Origin: Chelydra serpentina
Taxonomy: Eukaryota > Chordata > Testudines > Chelydridae
Direction of reading: 5' to 3'
Length of the DNA stretch: 64,000 nt
NCBI GenBank assembly: GCA_037349315.1
Contig: JBAIAC010000010.1
Span: 29,366,001-29,430,000, forward strand
Shown here: one piece after another, positions 58,461-64,000 of the stretch
How the letters are laid out: every line of letters begins with the position of its first letter
Numbering within the stretch: position 1 is the stretch's first letter
Translations under genes and position numbers: made by a program
The notes under the pieces: generated by a model
What the model was told of the DNA's origin: nothing
The model's input: only the letters and a program-made list of their open reading frames with translations
Database searches by the model: none

Positions 58461-59944
58461 GGATGTAGTAGAGCAGTCAGCAGCTATCAAAGATTGTTTG
58501 GAATTCCCCACAAAACCTTCAAATTTAACATGATCTTTGTCCTTGCCCAAGAAGGGGAGGGAAGGATACGACATTTTCTCTCCAGTTCCAAAAGCCTCAA
58601 TTACCTTCTAGGTACCAAAAAACCAAAGCTGGTTCCGCACCTTACTGCATGCCAGCATCCCCAACTGTAACAATTGGTTAGGGAACAATCTTCAGCTTTC
58701 CTTTTGGTAAGTTCTACAGTGTAGTTACATATTTCCAAAGCAACCATCTGCAGCAGATTGAAAGTTTGGTAGCAGCATAACATTTTAGAAAGCCAACATA
58801 AAAACATTACACAATGGATAGTTTCCTGTGCGTGTTATTAACTAGCTGATAGAAGTCCATCCTTTGAGTGGATTTAACAATCAATATCACATACTTGCTC
58901 ACCGCTGACAATTTTATTGGTTTAAGTCTTTTAAATGCTCTACAGCTGTTGCCCTTAAATTACCTTAATTTCTCCAAATTGGAGACCTCAAACCAAACAT
59001 GACCACCTCCCAGGGGGAATGTTGTAAATTAGAGTGACCTTTTGGTGACTAGGGATAGAAATGTCAAATGCCAGTCTTTCACGACACAGTGGCCCATACT
59101 AAATGTATCAAATGTCAAGTTGGGAGCTAAAAAGGGCACATGATTGGTTGAAATCTAATAAGACAGACTGATGATCTTTTGGAGACCTCTTATTGAAAGG
59201 TCAAAGTTCAAATTTAGGATTTTTAAAAAATTCTTTTTGCAAGCTTTTTCTCTTCTGGAGTCTCTTTTCTATTATGAATTACATAAATCCTGGGTTCTTT
59301 CCCTCTCCAATGCTGGAAAAGTAGCACGTGAATTAAATAAAGTTTGAGATTATACCTGAAAAGGGGTATATAAATAGATGAATCCCATAAGAATGACTTA
59401 TGATCTTTCAGTGACCTCTGAAGGAATGGTCATAGTTGAGATTTTGCTGTACTTGACATTTGAATAATGAATGAGTGAACCCAATTTCAAGATTCTAGCT
59501 CAATAGAGACATGGAAAATAACTGTTTGTCACGTGTACTTTTATTTCTCAGAGCTCCATAATTCTGTGAAGGTATTTGCTGAAACTTCCTTTCCCTTTTG
59601 TCTCCCTACTGTGCTTTTGAGCCGTGGTCCTTGTTATCTAATACAGGGTGACTCAGATTTCATGATTGCTTCCGCATTCCCCAGTGCTTAAGAGAACCTT
59701 GCACAGAAAAGAGCCAACCTTCTTTTATCTAATCGAGCTTCAGGTTTGTTTGCATCATTCAAGAGAAGAGCTATATTACTATGAAAGATGAAATAGCAAG
59801 GGCTAATATTTTACATAACCAAACTAGCATGATGAGTATTGTAGATTTAGTGCTACATTTTGGCTGCCTGTTTGAACAAAGGTGCAAGGAGCCTCTCCTT
59901 ACCAGTTCAAGAGCCAGGCAGAATGTGGATGTTACTAGAGTCTC
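58461..59944. other. Intergenic sequence without gene
   Basis: AT-rich, only short chance frames. No repeat boundary was recognised. Confidence 0.5.
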
Positions 59945-59947
59945 TAA

Positions 59948-60238
59948 GGGCTTGTCTTCACTACCCGCCGGATGGGCGGGTAGCAATCGATCTATCGGGG
60001 ATCGATTTTTCGCGTCTCGTTAAGACGCGATTAATCGATCCCCGATTGCGCTCCCCGTCGGCTCCGGAAATCCACGTCATCGAGCGGCGGAAGCGGAGTT
60101 GACAGGCGAGCTGCAGCGATCGACTCGCCGCCGTCCTCATGGTCAGGTAAGTCGATTACGATACGCCGACTTCAGCTACGTTATTCACGTAGCTGAAGCT
60201 GCGTATCGTAGATCGACCCCCCTAGTGTAGCCCTGGGC
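59948..60238. mobile_element. CpG-rich palindromic MITE, Harbinger-like ends
   Basis: GGGCTTGTCTTCACTA at the left and TAGTGTAGCCCTGGGC at the right. Two internal hairpins are visible: ATCGGGGATCGATT...AATCGATCCCCGAT (about 59994-60046) and ACTTCAGCTACGT...ACGTAGCTGAAGC (about 60170-60201). Flanking bases are TAA and TTA. CpG density is far above its surroundings. Confidence 0.75.
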
Positions 60239-61283
60239 TTAGTAACAATTCCAACCAGCACTCAAGATGAGAAAGGGTCTGGTTATGACTCTATTACTAG
60301 TCTTCAAGTCAGGGAGGTGGGACATCAACCTAAACTCTAGATGTTTGCAAACTCCCCATTTTGAACTCCTTTCTCCTCTATGTGAGAAACAGATAATTAT
60401 ACTGTACTGAATCTTCACCCAGGGGCAGTATCTGTTCAGCAGTTACTCATGAGCCATACTTCTCATTCTGTGATCATAGTGCTGCATGGTTGATTTATCT
60501 AATACAAAAAACAAGAAGAAAGAGAAGAAAATAGCCAAAGGACTTTGGTAAATGTGTAATATTCTTGATGGTCAGGGATATATGCAATCTTGGGAAATGA
60601 GGATTTTTCTGTCACACCAAATACTCTGTCACACCAAATACTCCCCAGAAAGGATGTCCCTAAAATTAGTATAGTCTGACATCTTGGGAAGAAATTTTCT
60701 AATTCTTTTTGCTTAGAAGAAAAATAAACTTACTCCACAGATTGTAATTCAATTCTTGAACTGTTATTTAAACTCACAGGGACTAATTCTACAAGTTCAA
60801 TAAAGTAGTTTTGCTTCCGTGACATATAAGTTCAGTGACAGGCTGGGTCTCCATTATCATTTTTCAGGAAGTCTCCCACTGTTGCAGTTTCACTCGTGGC
60901 AACATTTGTGAGAATGTTGGTTTGGACAGTGTTTTTACTGCTGGATTGGCCACCATGCAAGTCTAGATGACATGGTGGTAAAAATACATGCCCCAGTCCT
61001 ACCCTAGTACTTCTACTGTTGCTAGCACCAGGGCAGCTTAATCAGTGTTCGTGCAGTGATTGGAGACGTCCTGAAATATGCTAGCATAGATAAGGCTAGA
61101 GAGAGTTAAATGTTAACACCTGATCCATGGCACATTCAAATGGGTGTTTACTGTGATCTTAAATTGATCTTTTAATATCTGGCACCAAATTGCTGACTTA
61201 TTTCTTAATGTTTTTAAGAGGAAAGGACGTGAAGGATCCGAACATTTGCGAATGATAGTAATGTATGTGAAAAAGTGATTAAT
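60239..61283. other. Intergenic sequence without gene
   Basis: No supported gene. A 15-base direct repeat (CTGTCACACCAAATACT) occurs at about 60609-60641. Confidence 0.5.
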
Positions 61284-62185
61284 CACTGACAACCCCCCTT
61301 GTAGCTACACTCTCTCTTCTCTCGCACAGTTTCTCCCACCTGACAGTGGTCTCTCTTTCCATAACTTGGCCCTCCAACCAGATCATGGTTTAAGTTCACT
61401 GCTTTCAAGGTAATAGAAAGGCCAACAGAACAAGAGTCCCAGTGTTTCTACAAAAAGGTCTTCAGCCCTACCTCTGGGCTGCACGGTCCTCACACCATTC
61501 TCTTAGAGCTCCCAGTCATCCTTATCCCCATGTCTGGGTCTTCAGATCACCTCCTCTGGTGGCTGGTAGGGGAACCCAGGACCTCCCACTACACCAGATT
61601 CTAGTCAGGGACCCAATAACCAGGAGCCAGGGACTGCTCTGCACAACTCTTTGTTGTTGCATCCTTAGACTGCTCCCCATCCAGCATTTTTCAGGCTCTC
61701 CCCTTCATAGGCTAAACCTTCATTCAGGGCCAGGGCTTTCACGCTCCTAACAAACTCTCAAACCATAAAATATAAACATAACCCACTTCTCATCCCTCCT
61801 TGGGCTCAACCTTACATCCCTCTCCACTTTTTCTTGCTCTGTTCCCTAATGGAATGCCTCCCAGGGCTCTCTCCCTGCTGTTTCAGTTCCTGACCCTTTT
61901 GTCAGGGCTTCCTACCAAAGCCTGCTCCACATCTGTCCTAGACACCTACCCAGACCTCTCTACTTAGGAGAGGATCCCAGAACCAACTCTCCTGCCCTTG
62001 GGCTTCCTCCTTAACCCTCCTGGTGACTACACTCTCTAATCCTGGTTCTTCACACTCTCTCTGCAGCACCCTTCTGCTCTCAGCTGCCTCAGTGAAGCTT
62101 GACCTACCCTGCAGGTGCAGCTCAGTATGTGAATTGGCCTCTCAGGCCCAACTAATGCTTTCAGAGCCCATCATATAACACCCTA
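61284..62185. repeat. Interspersed repeat family A, copy 4
   Basis: Block order as in copy 3: CATAACTTGGCCCTCCAACC, CCCAGGGCTCTCTCCC, GCAGGTGCAGCTCAG, AATTGGCCTCTCAGGCCC, ending near GCCCATCATATAAC. Confidence 0.5.
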
Positions 62186-62514
62186 ATTAGTAATGGAATT
62201 GGGAAACCAAGCCTCTCCTGAAAGCCAGTCCTACACAGTGTTGAAGAATTTATGTACTGAAACATATCCCCTTCAATAGTCAATGTATCAGCACAGATAT
62301 GATTGAAAGCAGAAGCCTTAATACCTCTGGGAATTGTGAGAAAACAGAAAGACTCAGAAAAGCACTGAGAGACATAATGGAAACCAGTTACACTAATTAG
62401 GATCCACTGTTAAGAATCCCAGTATTTAATAATAAATCAACAATTCCGTCGCTTCTCATTTCTAGATGTTAAATTCTTTATGTATAGCTAGAAGTCTTTG
62501 CTTAGCAATAGTCC

Positions 62515-63006
62515 TGGATTAGTCCCAGTTCTGGGTGCCACATTTCAGGAAAGACGTGGACAAATTGGAAAAAGTCCAGAGAAGAGCAACAAAAATGATT
62601 AAAGGTCTAGAAAACATGACCTATGAGGGAAGATAGAAAAAACTGGGTTTGTTTAGTCTGGAAAAGAGAAGACTGAGAGAGGACATGATAACAGTTTTCA
62701 AGTACATAAAAGGTTGTTACAAGGAGGAGGGAGAAAAATTGTTTTTCTTAACCTCTGAGGATATGACAAGATGCAATGGGCTTAAATTGCAACAAGGGAG
62801 GTTTAGGTTGGACATTAGGAAAAGCTTCCTAACTGTCGGGGTGGTTAAGCACTGGAATAAATTGCCTAGGGAGGTTGTGGAATCTCCATCATTGGAGATT
62901 TTTAAGAGCAGGTTAGACAAACACCTGTCAGGGATGGTCTAGATAATACTTAGTCCTGCCATGAATGCTAGATGACCTCTTGATTTCAGTCTTATGATTC
63001 TATGAT
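62515..63006 (+). mobile_element. Older CR1 LINE fragment
   Basis: It starts within ORF2 (CCAGTTCTGGGTGCCACATT) and ends with CTTATGATTCTATGATTA. It is clearly more diverged than the 54.9 kb copy. Confidence 0.9.
62649..62942 (+). pseudogene. CR1 ORF2 C-terminal remnant, 97 codons
   Basis: The frame ([47 protein letters not shown]) aligns with the last hundred residues of the young CR1 proteins. A stop lies just upstream (ACCTATGAGGGAAGATAG). It belongs to a different, older subfamily. Confidence 0.88.
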
Positions 63007-63253
63007 TAAGAAGCATCAAAAGGTGGTGTTATCTACATGTTTCATGTGGCAGAGTGTAACATTTCCTTCATGCCCCTTGACTGCTTGTCGACATCAGGGG
63101 CCTGCTACAAGCTGATGTAAAGAGCTGCAAAAAGGAAGCTAGTTGCTGCAGACAATCAGAAGTTTTAATGATCCTACAAAATTTAGGAAACAATGCTGCA
63201 TATTCTTGAGCGCCATCTACTGGCAGTTTATCTATCACTGTATACCTATATAC

Positions 63254-64000
63254 CAGGGGTGGGCAAACTGCGACTCGCGGGCCACATAAGAACATAAGAA
63301 TGGCCATACCGGGTCAGACCAAAGGTCCATCCAGCCCAGTATCCTGTCTGCCGACAGTGGCCAATGCCAGGTTCACTCCCTCTGGGGCACCTAATAGGTA
63401 ATGATCAAGTGATCTCTCTCCTGCCATCAATCTCCACCCTCTGACAAACAGAGGCTAGGGACACCATTCCTTACCCATCCTGGCTAATAGCCATTAATGG
63501 ACATAACCTCCATGAATTTATCTAGTTATCTTTTAAACCAGCCCGTCAGCCGATTTAATCCAGCCCTCGAGCTCCCGCTGGGGATCGGGGTCTGGGGCTT
63601 GTCCTGCTGCCACGCTCCAGCTGGGGAGTGGGGGTCGGGGGCCGCTCTGTGCGCACCTGCCACAGCTCCGCAAGGCTCCCGGAAGCAGTGGCATGTCTCC
63701 CCTCTGGCTCCAAATGGGAGCTGCAGAGGCAGCACCTGCGGATGGGGCAGCGTGCAGAGCCACCTGGCCATGCCTCTGTGTAGGAGACGGAGAGGGACAT
63801 ACCGCTGCTTCCAGCAGCTGCTTGAGGTAAGCGCCGCCTAGAGCCTGCACCCCATGCCCCGGCCCCAGCCCTGATCCTCCTCCTGCCCTCCAAACCCCTT
63901 GATCCCAACCCAGAGCACCCTTCTGCACCCCTCATCCCCAACCCCTCCCCAGAGCCTGCACCTTCAGCCGGAGCCCTCGCCCCTTGCCCCAGCCTGGAGC
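63254..64000. mobile_element. hAT element (GGGGTGGGCAAACT family) interrupted by a LINE fragment, runs off right edge
   Basis: It starts CAGGGGTGGGCAAACTGC. After the insertion the sequence resumes with CCCTCGAGCTCCCGCTGGGG and continues into the GC-rich, repetitive interior shared with 15033-15870. The long frames here are repeat artefacts. The right end lies outside the window. Confidence 0.75.
63285..63540 (-). mobile_element. CR1/L3-like LINE fragment (TTCTTATG-tail family), nested
   Basis: ATAAGAACATAAGAATGGCC on the plus strand is the tail of a minus-strand insertion, followed by GGTCAGACCAAAGGTCCATC. It lies inside the hAT element at 63254. Third copy of this family. Confidence 0.75.

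Noticed and set aside
1..64000. CRISPR array, operon, integron or phage system
   Set aside because: No regularly spaced repeats, ribosome-binding sites or clustered bacterial-type frames exist. The sequence is vertebrate nuclear DNA.

Overview
The window looks like a nuclear segment of a turtle genome, probably a cryptodire. The evidence is the repeat content: CR1 LINEs with (ATTCTATG)n tails, a tRNA-type SINE with intact A and B boxes that ends in the same tail as the CR1 copies here, several hAT MITE families with 8-bp target-site duplications, MIR-like SINEs, a Penelope-like remnant and one GC-rich R2/NeSL/Utopia-type LINE. No bacterial, plasmid or exogenous viral segment is present. Almost every long open frame outside the features listed is a by-product of repeats or CpG islands.

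One complete cellular gene can be read: SF3B5, a single-exon gene of 86 codons at 35999-36259 (+). It has a CpG-island promoter with ZNF143-, CCAAT-, ETS- and YY1-type sites and a poly(A) signal at 36760. Two other CpG islands, at about 10.43-11.10 kb and 47.87-48.50 kb, carry splice-donor signals pointing outward. In mammals and birds the order around SF3B5 is PLAGL1 - SF3B5 - STX11 - UTRN. With SF3B5 on the + strand, the left island (minus-strand donor and minus-strand CCAAT box) fits the STX11 first exon, and the right island (plus-strand donors) fits a PLAGL1 5' exon. The coding exons of both would lie outside the window. These two assignments are inference from synteny.

Layout: 0-2 kb, R2/NeSL-like LINE on the minus strand; 3.9-5.0 kb, young truncated CR1 (-); 5.3-10.4 kb, mostly unique sequence with a SINE; 10.4-11.1 kb, CpG island (putative STX11 promoter); 11.7-24.7 kb, dense repeats (hAT elements, putative solo LTR, minisatellite-bearing MITE, old CR1); 25-35 kb, mostly unique sequence with MITEs, MIR and palindromic repeats; 35.2-36.8 kb, SF3B5; 36.9-47 kb, palindromic repeat, Penelope remnant, nested CR1 and hAT elements; 47.9-48.5 kb, CpG island (putative PLAGL1 promoter); 48.6-64 kb, MITEs, a second young CR1 (+) nearly identical to the first but inverted, a CpG-rich palindromic MITE, an older CR1 and a nested hAT/CR1 cluster.

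There is no operon or multi-gene system. The most interesting content is the layered transposon record: precise 8-bp duplications, nests that give relative ages, a rarely noticed RLE-type LINE, and palindromic repeats with a hammerhead-ribozyme-like core. All repeat family names are by eye, without a database.
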